A DNA stretch of 64,000 nucleotides from Flavobacterium caeni (GCF_900101895.1 NZ_FMVF01000004.1:248001-312000), one strand, 5' to 3'; shown: positions 25,675 through 34,693, counted from the first letter of the stretch. The notes: generated from the letters alone by a model not told the origin. Translations and numbers: made by a program.

Positions 25675-28022
25675 CGCACCGAATAGGTAAGGGCCAGTTT
25701 GACCGCGAGGTTGTCGCCCGTACGGTCCAAAGCGTGTGCGCCATACCGGTAAAATCCAGCGACACCCAGTCCCAAATAACCCAAGTTCCTGACGTTCAAT
25801 TTGAGTAGGTTTTGCAGCTGCAATCCCGCTTCGAGGTACACTTGATCCATGGTTTTGTACCCGAACGGAACATAAGGCGCCATTTTGGTAAGATTTCCCC
25901 ATCCGCACCGATGCGAAAGCGCGAGTTCGGGCATAAAAAATCCGCGGCGCAACACCGTGCCAAAATGATGCGATACATAGCACTGTGCAAACCGGTCGGA
26001 CAAAAATTCGTACGGGCGCATGGTTTGAAAATGGTCTTTGACAACCACCACCATATTTGGGTCGTAAGCCCCGTGGCCGGTGAACAATCGCGAACCCGGC
26101 ACCGTGCCGTCGATGTAGCCCCCCGACAATACATAGTCGGTGGTGCCCCAGGCCGAATGAAATTTTTGTGAAACCGAACCTTCCACACGCAAGTACCCGA
26201 AGTTCGAATCCAAGGCTCCTTTAAAACCCTGCTCGACCCAAGCCCTGACGACGGGATAGTCGGTCGGGGTGCTAAAGATGCCGCCAAAGGATTGTACGCG
26301 TTTTTGCCCAAAGGCATATTGTAAAAACAAGGAGGCGCTGGTGATGCTGTAGCCGCGATGGGTTTGGTCGACGGACAAGTATTCGTATTTGGGAACCACG
26401 TCGGACTGCGAAATACAGATGCTTAGATCGACAAAGCGCACAGGCGAAAACGTCCAATCGATACCATACTTTTTGACTTGGTCGTACCGGTAGCCCAAAA
26501 AATCCCTAAGCGCATACCAATTGCGGATGCTTCGCAAACCGTAACTTCCCATTTCGGTCAGGTCGTGTTCGAACGAAAACGCAAGGGTGCTTTGGGGTGC
26601 GGGCTTTGTTTGCAACATTGCGCCGTATTTCCAGGCCGTGTCCTGGGTTCCGTATCCGGCGAATCCACCCACGGCAAACCGATTCGACAGCCGTTCATTG
26701 GTGCGCAATCCGATGCCCAACCTCAATCCTTCGTATTGGTTGTATTTGAGGGATTTGTCCAAATCAAGGTCGACAAACCCTAGCGGAATCCGGCCTTGGA
26801 GTAATTTTTCGGTGAGCGACAGATACCGGTCAAAGTGCATCGCTTTACCCAAGCTGTCGAGGGTCGTATAGGTGTTTTTTTCGACGGCCGAAAGTGGGAT
26901 TGGGCGCTGCTTGGCCCACGACAACGTGTCTAACTTGGCCGCAGACGGTGCGAGTTTTACCGCGAGCGTCGAAAATTCCGAGCGTTTGAGCGTAGGATTG
27001 ATCGCTACTTGGCTCAAGTAACTTTTGCCTTCGGAATAAAGGCCGATTCCAGGATTTGGGTAATCGTCCACCATAAGCGTGTAGTGCAGTTGCTCGGGAA
27101 ACCAGTGGTTTTGTATCCGCTGGTACTGCTGCTGGATTTTGATGTTGACCTTGCTTCGCACCTCGGGTTCGGCCAAAACGTTCTGTACCGCATAGCCGTT
27201 CGAGTTGATGTACAATACCCCTTTCAGCGCATCGAAACTTTTGCCGGGCTTGGCCTTAAAGGCGATGACGAATACCGTGTCTGCATCGTGCGTATATTCA
27301 TCGGTCAAGGTGTAATGGTACTTCGAGGGGCTTCGGTTTGCAATAGGGTTGAGGTAATGCACATTAAAAAGCGGTATCGTTTCCTCATAAAACGAAAACG
27401 GTTGCAAATCGGTGGCCAACGCGGCAAAATCGGGACGCTCGAATCCCGACACGCGGGTGGCGGTTATGGTTTCTTCGGTCAATCCGGGTCGCATGTATTT
27501 GCGTTCGGTAAGGCTTTCCATAAGCAGCAAACGGCTGTTTTTGAATTTCTCCGAAACTGCCAGGCTGTCCCTTTTGTTTTTGTAGTACATAAAGTCGAAA
27601 GTCACTTTGTTGTAGCTTTTGTATCGAACAGCATTCAGGTGGTCAGGATGGTGTTTCTTTTTGTTGGCGATCGTCTTTTGGATGATTTGGGTGGCGCGGC
27701 TTACACCAGGCCCTATATAAACGTCCTCTAACGCCTGCGTTTCGCGGGTTAGAAACAAGACAACCTCATTGCCTTTGATGGCAAATGTTTCGGTACGGTA
27801 ACCGACATAAGAACAGGTCGCCCGTTGCAAATCTTGCTGTCGGTACACAAACCGGCCATCCACATCGGTAAGGGTAGCCATCTTGGGGTTGTCGTTAAAA
27901 ACAAGGTGCGCAAATGCCAGCGGTTCGCCCGACTCGCGGTCTTTTACCTGTACGCGTAGCGTTGGTTGCGCCGTAACCTGAAATGCCGCGACAAACGAGA
28001 GCAGCAACAAAAAATATCTCAT
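25671..28022 (-). CDS. DUF5686-like outer-membrane protein with carboxypeptidase-like regulatory domain
   Basis: 783 residues. Signal peptide (FLLLLSFVAAFQVTAQ), then a carboxypeptidase-regulatory-like beta-sandwich (residues about 20-105, VKDRESGEPLAFAHLVFND). After a middle domain with IIQKTIANKKKHHPD, a long C-terminal half has alternating strands typical of an outer-membrane beta-barrel, and the protein ends in 'ALTYSVR'. This matches the Bacteroidota DUF5686 family. The role is unknown; barrel plus plug-like domain suggests surface transport or assembly. A hairpin separates it from the upstream gene. Confidence 0.75.
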   Translation of the reverse strand: MRYFLLLLSFVAAFQVTAQPTLRVQVKDRESGEPLAFAHLVFNDNPKMATLTDVDGRFVYRQQDLQRATCSYVGYRTETFAIKGNEVVLFLTRETQALEDVYIGPGVSRATQIIQKTIANKKKHHPDHLNAVRYKSYNKVTFDFMYYKNKRDSLAVSEKFKNSRLLLMESLTERKYMRPGLTEETITATRVSGFERPDFAALATDLQPFSFYEETIPLFNVHYLNPIANRSPSKYHYTLTDEYTHDADTVFVIAFKAKPGKSFDALKGVLYINSNGYAVQNVLAEPEVRSKVNIKIQQQYQRIQNHWFPEQLHYTLMVDDYPNPGIGLYSEGKSYLSQVAINPTLKRSEFSTLAVKLAPSAAKLDTLSWAKQRPIPLSAVEKNTYTTLDSLGKAMHFDRYLSLTEKLLQGRIPLGFVDLDLDKSLKYNQYEGLRLGIGLRTNERLSNRFAVGGFAGYGTQDTAWKYGAMLQTKPAPQSTLAFSFEHDLTEMGSYGLRSIRNWYALRDFLGYRYDQVKKYGIDWTFSPVRFVDLSICISQSDVVPKYEYLSVDQTHRGYSITSASLFLQYAFGQKRVQSFGGIFSTPTDYPVVRAWVEQGFKGALDSNFGYLRVEGSVSQKFHSAWGTTDYVLSGGYIDGTVPGSRLFTGHGAYDPNMVVVVKDHFQTMRPYEFLSDRFAQCYVSHHFGTVLRRGFFMPELALSHRCGWGNLTKMAPYVPFGYKTMDQVYLEAGLQLQNLLKLNVRNLGYLGLGVAGFYRYGAHALDRTGDNLAVKLALTYSVR

Positions 28023-28035
28023 CTTTCTATAAAGA

Positions 28036-28061
28036 GGCTATGGCGATAAAACGCCATAGCC
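28036..28061 (-). terminator. Hairpin after the glycine-rich secreted-protein gene
   Basis: GGCTATGGCG (28036-28045) and CGCCATAGCC (28052-28061) form a perfect 10-bp stem with a 6-base loop, 8 bases after the upstream gene's stop. Only a weak T-rich tail (TCTTTAT on the minus strand) follows. Confidence 0.6.
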
Positions 28062-28068
28062 GTTAAAC

Positions 28069-28773
28069 TCACGGTTTAGGGCCTCCCGAGGTGTAGGTGT
28101 GGCTGCCGTTTGGCCCGGTCACAGTAGTCGTGCCCGGCGTCGAACCCACCATGGCCCCAAGAATCCCGCCGATTATGGCGCACCACGGGCCACAAATGCT
28201 GAACCCGAGTACGACGCCCACGGCGCTCCAAATGCCCGCTTGCGGCGATTGCGCCAACTCGGCGTCGTTAAAATCGACGTCAAAATACCCATTCGGTCCT
28301 TTCGATTTGCCTGCAGGCATTGGCTTTACTGGCGTCGGTTTGACCATATTGTAATTGATCGCGATCACCGTCAATATTTGTGTTTTTTCGGTTTCGCTGA
28401 TGTTGCTTTTCTTGACATCGTCGGCCAGCGCCGTTTGGCTGTAATCGGTTAGCGATTTGCGCAAAAATCCCTTGCCTTTGTCCGAAAACCCTGACCCATC
28501 GATCACCGAGTAGCTGTTGGCGCCCTTCATGGCCTGCGCAATCTTTGTGAATTCGGCCAACTTTACAGGCTGATAACCGGGCAGCAATGTGGCGTAATAG
28601 CGGTCGATGGTCGCCTGATCGACGTTCTGTAATTTTCCGTCCTTGAAATCCTTGCCGACGACGGCCGCCGCGGCGAGGATGTCTGCACCTACTTTGTTTT
28701 GCGGGTTGTTGCTTTGGCTGTGCCCCAAAGCGAATCCGAGCAGCATCACTGCTAAAATGACTGTTTTTTTCAT
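28069..28773 (-). CDS. Secreted protein with glycine-rich hydrophobic C-terminal hairpin, unknown function
   Basis: 234 residues. Signal peptide (MKKTVILAVMLLGFALGHS), a soluble helical middle part, and near the C-terminus a glycine-zipper-like hydrophobic pair (SAVGVVLGFSICGPWCAIIG then GILGAMVGSTPG, about residues 184-215). The end is polar and Thr/Gly-rich. Two Cys flank the turn (CGPWC). Such hydrophobic pairs occur in pore-forming or membrane-inserting secreted proteins, but no known family is recognised. Confidence 0.6.
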   Translation of the reverse strand: MKKTVILAVMLLGFALGHSQSNNPQNKVGADILAAAAVVGKDFKDGKLQNVDQATIDRYYATLLPGYQPVKLAEFTKIAQAMKGANSYSVIDGSGFSDKGKGFLRKSLTDYSQTALADDVKKSNISETEKTQILTVIAINYNMVKPTPVKPMPAGKSKGPNGYFDVDFNDAELAQSPQAGIWSAVGVVLGFSICGPWCAIIGGILGAMVGSTPGTTTVTGPNGSHTYTSGGPKP

Positions 28774-28880
28774 GGTGTGTAAAAATTAAAATTAATGTGG
28801 CTTGTATTTCCGCGGGAACTGAAGTAAAAGTAACACGGATATTTTTGTCCGCGCGGCAGATTTTCTGTAAAAAATGTTAA

Positions 28881-28916
28881 AAAAAGTCCAAACCGAAATA
28901 CCGGCTTGGACTTTTT
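28881..28916 (-). terminator. Terminator after the serine hydrolase gene
   Basis: AAAAAGTCCAAACCG and CGGCTTGGACTTTTT form a long stem (one bulge) around a short loop, with A- and T-runs at both sides. It lies about 20 bases after the stop of the minus-strand serine hydrolase. Confidence 0.8.
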
Positions 28917-28935
28917 CAGACTGTGGTCAAGTGGG

Positions 28936-30396
28936 TTACTTTTTCGAGAGTTCGGCAAGGATCTTTTTTCCCGCCTCGTTCTTCGGGTCCAACGCCACCG
29001 ATTTCTTGTAGTTTACGATGGCCAGCTCCTTGTTGCCGTTCTTCAGATAAGCCTCGCCCAGGCTGTCATATACATTGCCCGATTTGGGAAACGCCTCGAC
29101 ATTGATCTTGAACAACTCGATTGCTTCGGCCACTTTGCCCAAGCCCATCAGTTCATAGCCTGCATTGTTCACATCGCCTTCGCGTATTTCATACAGGTCG
29201 GACTTTTTGAGTTCCTTGTATTGGGCAAGCCCCGCCGGGATGCCGCTTTTTGAAAATGTGGTGAACAGCGCGCGTGCGAGCGATTTTTTGGGCATGATGA
29301 ACGGTTTGCCATACAAAATGTTGCGGATTTGGTCGGCGATGTTGCCCACCCCAACACTGCCGGTGTTGTTGAGCAAAACGATCAGGTGTTTGTCGGTGGT
29401 GATGCGCGAAATGACGGTACTGAATCCGTTGATGCCGCCACCGTGTTCGGTCACGTTGATTTTGCCGTCGGCTTTGAATCCGCCAAGATCAAAAACGCCC
29501 CAGCCGTAGCCATAGAAACGGTCGCCGTCCACAATATGATGCCCAAACAGCAATGCGCGCGAGGGTGCCGAAAGCACTTTGTCGGTGTACAATGCCTGGT
29601 CCCAAACAAACAAATCTTCGACCGTCGAATACATCGAACCCGCGGCATACGGCAAATTCATGTCGATGTAGCTGGCGTTGTAGTAGTCATCGCCCTGTTT
29701 TTCGTAGCCCGAGGCGCGGCGTTTGATGATCGCCTCCGAATGATCGAACCCGGTATCTTTCATGTCCAAAGGCGTCAGGATTTGCTCCTGCAAAAATTGC
29801 TCGTACGGCTTGCCAGACAACGTTTCGATCAAATAGCCCAACACGAAATAACCCGAATTGCTGTAGGCGAATTTCTCGCCCGGCTTGAATTCGAGCGGCA
29901 GTTCGCTGAACGTTTTGACGAAATCGACCGGACTGTAGTAGTTGCGCGATTGTTCCCTGAAAAATTTTGGCGACGACGTGTAGTTCGGGATGCCCGCCGT
30001 GTGCGTGAGCAAATGGTGCGTCGTGATTTGGCTGGCGTTGGCCTTGGGATAGTCGGGCAGGTAGGTGGCGATGGGTTCGTGGAGTTGGAGCTTGCCTTGC
30101 TCGACGAGCTGTAAAATCAGGACGGCCGTAAATTGTTTGGTGATCGATCCCAAACGGTGCTTGGTGTTGGGCGCATTCGGGATGTCCCATTCGAAATTGG
30201 CCATGCCGAATCCTTTTTTGTAAATGGGCTGGCCGTTCTCGACCACGAGCGCCGAACCGTTAAAGCGGCCGTATTCGTGGTAACGCGACAGCAACGCTTC
30301 GATTTGTTCAGACTTGGTTTGCGCCGATACGGCAAAAGAAAACAACAGGAACAGGACACCCAATACGGATGGGAATCCGAAGATTGATTTTTTCAT
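28936..30396 (-). CDS. Secreted serine hydrolase (beta-lactamase/class C-like) with C-terminal TPR repeats
   Basis: 486 residues with a signal peptide ending near SAQ (residue 26). The penicillin-binding/class C fold is marked by S84-x-x-K87 (RLGSITKQFT), the tyrosine motif Y178-S-N180 (FAYSNSGYF) and an HGGGINGF motif in place of KTG. About the last 75 residues are TPR-like (AIELFKINVEAFPKSGNVYD, SLGEAYLKNGNKELAIVNYK). The usual roles are esterase or D-amino-acid/peptidoglycan peptidase activity; the substrate is unknown. Its 5' side borders the 49-bp repeat copy at 30464. Confidence 0.88.
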   Translation of the reverse strand: MKKSIFGFPSVLGVLFLLFSFAVSAQTKSEQIEALLSRYHEYGRFNGSALVVENGQPIYKKGFGMANFEWDIPNAPNTKHRLGSITKQFTAVLILQLVEQGKLQLHEPIATYLPDYPKANASQITTHHLLTHTAGIPNYTSSPKFFREQSRNYYSPVDFVKTFSELPLEFKPGEKFAYSNSGYFVLGYLIETLSGKPYEQFLQEQILTPLDMKDTGFDHSEAIIKRRASGYEKQGDDYYNASYIDMNLPYAAGSMYSTVEDLFVWDQALYTDKVLSAPSRALLFGHHIVDGDRFYGYGWGVFDLGGFKADGKINVTEHGGGINGFSTVISRITTDKHLIVLLNNTGSVGVGNIADQIRNILYGKPFIMPKKSLARALFTTFSKSGIPAGLAQYKELKKSDLYEIREGDVNNAGYELMGLGKVAEAIELFKINVEAFPKSGNVYDSLGEAYLKNGNKELAIVNYKKSVALDPKNEAGKKILAELSKK

Positions 30397-30463
30397 GATG
30401 ATTGATTTTTGATTAATGATTGGCTAAATGTAGCAAATTTTATCCAACCATACATCGCGCATC

Positions 30464-30512
30464 AAAAATAAACCCGGATAAAAGGCATAAACTGTTCGCT
30501 GTACACGCCGTC
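30464..30512. repeat. 49-bp direct repeat, copy A: duplicate of the 3' end of the outer-membrane protein gene
   Basis: Matches 31123-31171 with 2 mismatches in 49 positions. Read on the minus strand it still encodes the tail VYSEQFMPFIRVYF followed by a stop, against VYSEPFMPFIRVYF in the intact gene. The lipoprotein gene's own stop codon (30511-30513) lies at its edge. Confidence 0.9.
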
Positions 30513-31026
30513 AGTCAAGCAAGACCGTTTTGCTGATCTTGCAACTTTTCTCAGGATTTGAACAAGACGGTTTTTCGCCACATGTCCAAAACAGTTTTCC
30601 TTCGGACACAAAAAGGCTGGGTTCGCAATCGTTGGTTCCGGTGCAGCAAATGTAAATCTGCTCCATGCCTTGGTTGATACTGGTGGTGTCGTCAAAAAAA
30701 AGGGCGCCATTCCTTTCGGCGAGCCATCGGCAGACTTTTGTTTGGGTTTGGATGTCCTCGAGAAGGATGCTGTAATATGCCATTGCACGCGCTCCTCGGG
30801 TGTACTGTTTCTTGACTTTCAGTCTGTCGAACGATACCGCCGTGTGCGATCCGAAAATACGCTTGGCGGTCGTTTTTTTGTATGCCGTCGTGTCTACTAG
30901 AATCGTTGCGGCCGAATTTTTGAAATGCGCAAAAATTTCTAAATCGTTGTTTTTTCGTTTGCACGAAAAAATTAACGCAAAGACGACCAGTAAAAAAATT
31001 GAACGATGTTTGGCAAGTGTTTCCAT
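30511..31026 (-). CDS. Putative lipoprotein of unknown function
   Basis: 171 residues. A lipobox-type signal (FLLVVFALIFSC, Cys about residue 22) is followed by a mixed alpha/beta domain containing a cysteine-rich C-terminus (ICCTGTNDCEPS, WTCGEKPSCSNPEKSCK). The Cys pairs suggest disulphides in the periplasm or on the surface. I do not recognise the family. The gene is exactly enclosed by two copies of the 3' end of its upstream neighbour, which suggests a separate arrival. TAAGTTTG on the minus strand (complement of 31053-31060) may be its -7 box. Confidence 0.65.
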   Translation of the reverse strand: METLAKHRSIFLLVVFALIFSCKRKNNDLEIFAHFKNSAATILVDTTAYKKTTAKRIFGSHTAVSFDRLKVKKQYTRGARAMAYYSILLEDIQTQTKVCRWLAERNGALFFDDTTSINQGMEQIYICCTGTNDCEPSLFVSEGKLFWTCGEKPSCSNPEKSCKISKTVLLD

Positions 31027-31120
31027 AGGCTAATTAATCGCTATTGGATTCCCAAACTTAACAAAGACGAAAACAGTCGTTTTACACTTTTTGTGTATCA
31101 AACGTTAAAATTTCATCAGT

Positions 31121-31663
31121 CTAAAAATAAACCCGGATAAAAGGCATAAACGGTTCGCTGTACACGCCATCGTCGTCGTCAAACAGTACGTTGTAGCGCA
31201 CGCCGATGGTCACGTTCTGCACGCGATAGCCCGCGCCCAAATACAAGGCCGTGTTCCAGAAATTGCGTTCGCGCGATGTGGTGCCGTTCACAAAGGGCTG
31301 GTAGCCGAGGTCGTACGTCGTGTTCACGCGCAATTGTTCGAGCTCGGCCGAAAGTTGCACCTGCGGGATGGGCGTGAACAAACCAAGCAGGCTGCCGCCG
31401 TAAATGTAAGATTCGTAATAATTGCGCGACCGTACATAGCTTCCCTGTAAGCCGACGCCCGCCGCTACGTATTGGTTAAAATTGTAAATCGCACCCGGGG
31501 CAAGCGTGATGTTGGTAAATCCCGAACCGAAATTCGCCCCGATGCCACCACCAAACTGCCATCGGCCGGCGCTGGTTTGTTGCGCTTGCAGCTTCGGCAG
31601 CGCCAAAAACAACAGCGTCAGAATCAAAAAAAGTCGGAGCGGGGTGTGGCTTGGTCGTGTCAT
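31121..31663 (-). CDS. Outer-membrane beta-barrel protein, small
   Basis: 180 residues. Signal peptide (FLILTLLFLALPKLQAQ), then alternating amphipathic strands (WQFGGGIGANFGSGFTNITL, TALYLGAGYRVQNVTIGVRY) ending in an aromatic residue (PFIRVYF), the usual signal for insertion of outer-membrane barrels. The size suggests an 8-stranded barrel. It is divergent from sucA. Its last codons are duplicated at 30464-30512. Confidence 0.8.
   Translation of the reverse strand: MTRPSHTPLRLFLILTLLFLALPKLQAQQTSAGRWQFGGGIGANFGSGFTNITLAPGAIYNFNQYVAAGVGLQGSYVRSRNYYESYIYGGSLLGLFTPIPQVQLSAELEQLRVNTTYDLGYQPFVNGTTSRERNFWNTALYLGAGYRVQNVTIGVRYNVLFDDDDGVYSEPFMPFIRVYF
31123..31171. repeat. 49-bp direct repeat, copy B: 3' end of the outer-membrane protein gene
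   Basis: The intact original, lying in frame inside the outer-membrane protein gene and starting in its stop codon. The offset to copy A is 659 bases. Confidence 0.9.
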
Positions 31664-31731
31664 TTGTTTCGTCTATTGGTTCAAAGTATAAAACTATGCT
31701 AAAAATAACTAAAAATTTGGGTATATTGTCG

Positions 31732-31739
31732 TACTTTTG
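31732..31739 (+). promoter_or_regulatory. Probable -7 box of sucA
   Basis: TACTTTTG matches TAnnTTTG, 40 bases before the sucA start; no TTG at the usual spacing. Confidence 0.45.
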
Positions 31740-31779
31740 CGGGACTATTTTTCAACCCCTTAGGACTTTTAACGAAATC

Positions 31780-34566
31780 ATGGACCGGTTTTCCTTTCTG
31801 AACGCAGCGCACACCCAATTTTTTGAAGATCTTTACCACCAATACCTCGAAAATCCAGACAGCATCGAACCCAGCTGGAGGAGTTTTTTGCAGGGCTTCG
31901 ATTTTGGCATCACCACCTACAACGACGAGTACCCCGTAGGCACGCCTGGTCAGCAATTGGCAGCCGCGGCCGCCAGTGGCGATTGTTCGGTAGAAACCGA
32001 AAAAATCCACAAAGAATTCAACGTCCTCAAACTCATCGACGACTACCGTACGCGCGGGCATTTGTTCACCAAGACCAACCCGGTGCGCGAACGCCGCATT
32101 TGGTCGCCTACGCTCGATTTGGCCAACTACGGCTTGTCTGATGCCGACCTCGATACCGTATTCGACGCGGCCAAGGCCATGAAACTCGAACCTACGACGT
32201 TGCGCAACATCATCGGTCACTTGAACCGTATCTATTGCGAGTCGATTGGCGTAGAGTACATGTACATCCGCAAGCCCGAGGTCATCCAGTGGATCCAGGA
32301 CAAGATTGGTTACAACGACAACCATCCGAAGTTCGACGCGGGACAAAAAAAGCAAATCTTAGCAAAACTCAACGAGGCGGTTTCGTTCGAAAACTTCCTC
32401 CACACCAAATACGTCGGCCAGAAGCGTTTCTCGCTCGAAGGCGGCGAATCATTGATCCCGGGTCTCGATGCGCTCATCGAAGCCGCGGCCGAAAAAGGCG
32501 TCGAACAGTTCGTGATGGGCATGGCGCACCGTGGCCGTCTGAACGTTTTGGCGAACATCTTCGGCAAGAATACACAAGACATTTTCTCGGAATTCGACGG
32601 CAAAGATTATGACGATGACGCGCTGTTTGACGGCGACGTCAAGTACCACTTGGGCCTCACCGCCGACCGCAAGACCAAGTCGGGCAAATCGATCAACATC
32701 AATTTGGCGCCCAACCCTTCGCACCTCGAAACCGTCGGGGCCGTCATCGAAGGCATCACGCGCGCCAAACAGGACCGTTATTTCCCGAACGACGCTTCTA
32801 AAGTGTTGCCGATTGCATTGCACGGCGACGCGGCCGTGGCAGGACAGGGCATCGTATACGAAATCATCCAGATGGCGCAGCTCGACGGCTACAAAACCGG
32901 CGGAACCATCCACGTGGTGATCAACAACCAGGTCGGGTTTACGACCAACTACCTCGATGCGCGTTCGTCTACGTATTGTACCGACATCGCCAAGGTGACG
33001 TTGTCGCCCGTGTTGCACGTCAATGCAGACGATGCCGAAGCGGTCGTACACGCCATGTTGTTTGCGCTCGACTACCGCATGCAGTTTGGCAGCGACGTGT
33101 TCATCGACTTGCTCGGTTATAGAAAGTACGGCCACAACGAAGGCGACGAGCCGCGTTTCACCCAGCCGAAACTCTACAAAACCATCTCGAAACACAAAAA
33201 CCCGCGCGATTTGTACGCCGACAAATTGATCGCCGACGGCATCATCGACGGACAATACGTCAAAGGGCTCGAAGACCAATACAAGGCTGTGCTCGAGGAA
33301 AACCTCGAAGCGTCGCGCAAAAAAGATCTGACCATCATCACGCCGTTCATGCAAAACGAATGGCAGGGCTACCACCAAGCCGATCAGGCCGAAATGTTGC
33401 TGCATACCGACACCACGTTCGACAAAAAGCAACTGACCGAAATCGCCAAGGTGATCACCGAATTGCCATCGGACAAAAAATTCATCAGCAAAATCACCAA
33501 GCTCATCGCCGACAGAAAGACGATGTATTTTGACAGCGACAAGCTCGACTGGGCGATGGCCGAATTGTTGGCCTATGGCTCGCTCTTGACCGAAGGTTAC
33601 GACGTTCGTATTTCTGGTCAGGACGTCGAACGCGGTACGTTCTCGCACCGCCACGCCGTCGTGAAGGTCGAAGATTCAGAAGAAGAAGTGATCCTGCTCT
33701 CGCAATTGCCCAAAGCCAAAGGCAAATTCCACATCTACAATTCGTTGTTGTCGGAATACGGCGTCGTCGGATTCGACTACGGCTACGCGCTCGCCTCGCC
33801 AAAAACACTGACCATTTGGGAAGCGCAATTCGGCGATTTCTCGAACGGCGCGCAAATCATGATCGACCAGTACATCTCGGCCGCCGAGGACAAATGGAAC
33901 AACCAAAACGGGCTCGTCATGCTCTTGCCGCACGGTTACGAAGGCCAGGGCGCCGAACACTCGTCAGCACGTATGGAGCGTTACCTGCAAATGTGCGCGA
34001 ACGAAAACATGTATGTGGCCGATTGTACCACGCCGGCGAACTTTTTCCACCTGTTGCGTCGTCAGATGAAAACCACGTTCCGCAAGCCGCTGATCGTGTT
34101 CACACCAAAGAGTTTGCTGCGCCATCCATTGGTGGTTTCGTCTGCAGATGAATTTGCGACGGGGAAATTCCAGGAAACCATCGACGATACCACCGTCGAC
34201 AAGAAAAAAGTCAAGACACTCGTGTTTTGTACGGGTAAATTCTATTACGATTTGCTCGCCGAACGCGAAGCCAACGGCCGTACCGATGTCGCACTGGTGC
34301 GCATCGAACAATTGTTCCCGTTGCCAACCGAACAGCTCAAGGCCATCATCGCCTCGTATCCGAACGCCGACGATTACGTGTGGGCGCAAGAAGAGCCGCG
34401 CAACATGGGTGCCTACAGCTACATGCTCGTGAATTTCACCGAGGTCAAGTTGCGTTTGGCCGCGCTCAAAGCATACAGCGCACCGGCTGCCGGAAGTTAT
34501 GCACGCTCGAAAAAACGCCATGCCGCAGCGATTGCGATGGTATTTGATAAAAATTTGTTTAATTAG
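31780..34566 (+). CDS. sucA: 2-oxoglutarate dehydrogenase E1 component
   Basis: 928 residues from the ATG at 31780 (MDRFSFLNAAHTQFFEDLY); the earlier in-frame ATG would run across the promoter. It is the thiamine-diphosphate enzyme that decarboxylates 2-oxoglutarate in the citric acid cycle. Typical stretches are FVMGMAHRGRLNVLANIFGK, LHGDAAVAGQGIVYE, INNQVGFTTNYLDARSS (ThDP-Mg site) and LLPHGYEGQGAEHSSARMER. The N-terminal 'YLENPDSIEPSW' segment contacts E2. It is followed by odhB after 253 bases holding repeats. Confidence 0.96.
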   Translation: MDRFSFLNAAHTQFFEDLYHQYLENPDSIEPSWRSFLQGFDFGITTYNDEYPVGTPGQQLAAAAASGDCSVETEKIHKEFNVLKLIDDYRTRGHLFTKTNPVRERRIWSPTLDLANYGLSDADLDTVFDAAKAMKLEPTTLRNIIGHLNRIYCESIGVEYMYIRKPEVIQWIQDKIGYNDNHPKFDAGQKKQILAKLNEAVSFENFLHTKYVGQKRFSLEGGESLIPGLDALIEAAAEKGVEQFVMGMAHRGRLNVLANIFGKNTQDIFSEFDGKDYDDDALFDGDVKYHLGLTADRKTKSGKSININLAPNPSHLETVGAVIEGITRAKQDRYFPNDASKVLPIALHGDAAVAGQGIVYEIIQMAQLDGYKTGGTIHVVINNQVGFTTNYLDARSSTYCTDIAKVTLSPVLHVNADDAEAVVHAMLFALDYRMQFGSDVFIDLLGYRKYGHNEGDEPRFTQPKLYKTISKHKNPRDLYADKLIADGIIDGQYVKGLEDQYKAVLEENLEASRKKDLTIITPFMQNEWQGYHQADQAEMLLHTDTTFDKKQLTEIAKVITELPSDKKFISKITKLIADRKTMYFDSDKLDWAMAELLAYGSLLTEGYDVRISGQDVERGTFSHRHAVVKVEDSEEEVILLSQLPKAKGKFHIYNSLLSEYGVVGFDYGYALASPKTLTIWEAQFGDFSNGAQIMIDQYISAAEDKWNNQNGLVMLLPHGYEGQGAEHSSARMERYLQMCANENMYVADCTTPANFFHLLRRQMKTTFRKPLIVFTPKSLLRHPLVVSSADEFATGKFQETIDDTTVDKKKVKTLVFCTGKFYYDLLAEREANGRTDVALVRIEQLFPLPTEQLKAIIASYPNADDYVWAQEEPRNMGAYSYMLVNFTEVKLRLAALKAYSAPAAGSYARSKKRHAAAIAMVFDKNLFN

Positions 34567-34672
34567 TAGCCGGGAACCTGCTGTACGCTGCAATCTTTTT
34601 GCCGGGACACCCTAACGCTGAACTTGTTTCAGCGTCTGCAAAAAGGATTTTCGCTGCCATCAGGGCTAGGGC
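34566..34672. repeat. REP-like element, copy 4 (sucA-odhB gap)
   Basis: Begins AGCCGGGAACCTG, then CGCTGCAATCTTTTTGC, an inner hairpin ACGCTGAA/TTTCAGCGT (34614-34635), then GCAAAAAGGATTTTCGCTGC and ATCAGGGCTA. Same family as copies 1-3. It begins directly behind the sucA stop and may act as its 3' hairpin. Confidence 0.65.
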
Positions 34673-34693
34673 ATCCGATTTCAAAGTTCGAAA

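Noticed and set aside
25675..25983. Longer N-terminus of the papain-like gene (297 codons)
   Set aside because: The extra part lies inside the DUF5686-like gene in another frame and precedes a clear signal peptide.
30462..30788. 108-codon minus-strand frame ending in PFIRVYF
   Set aside because: Only its last codons resemble a protein, and these come from the duplicated barrel-gene end; the rest is out of frame within the lipoprotein gene.
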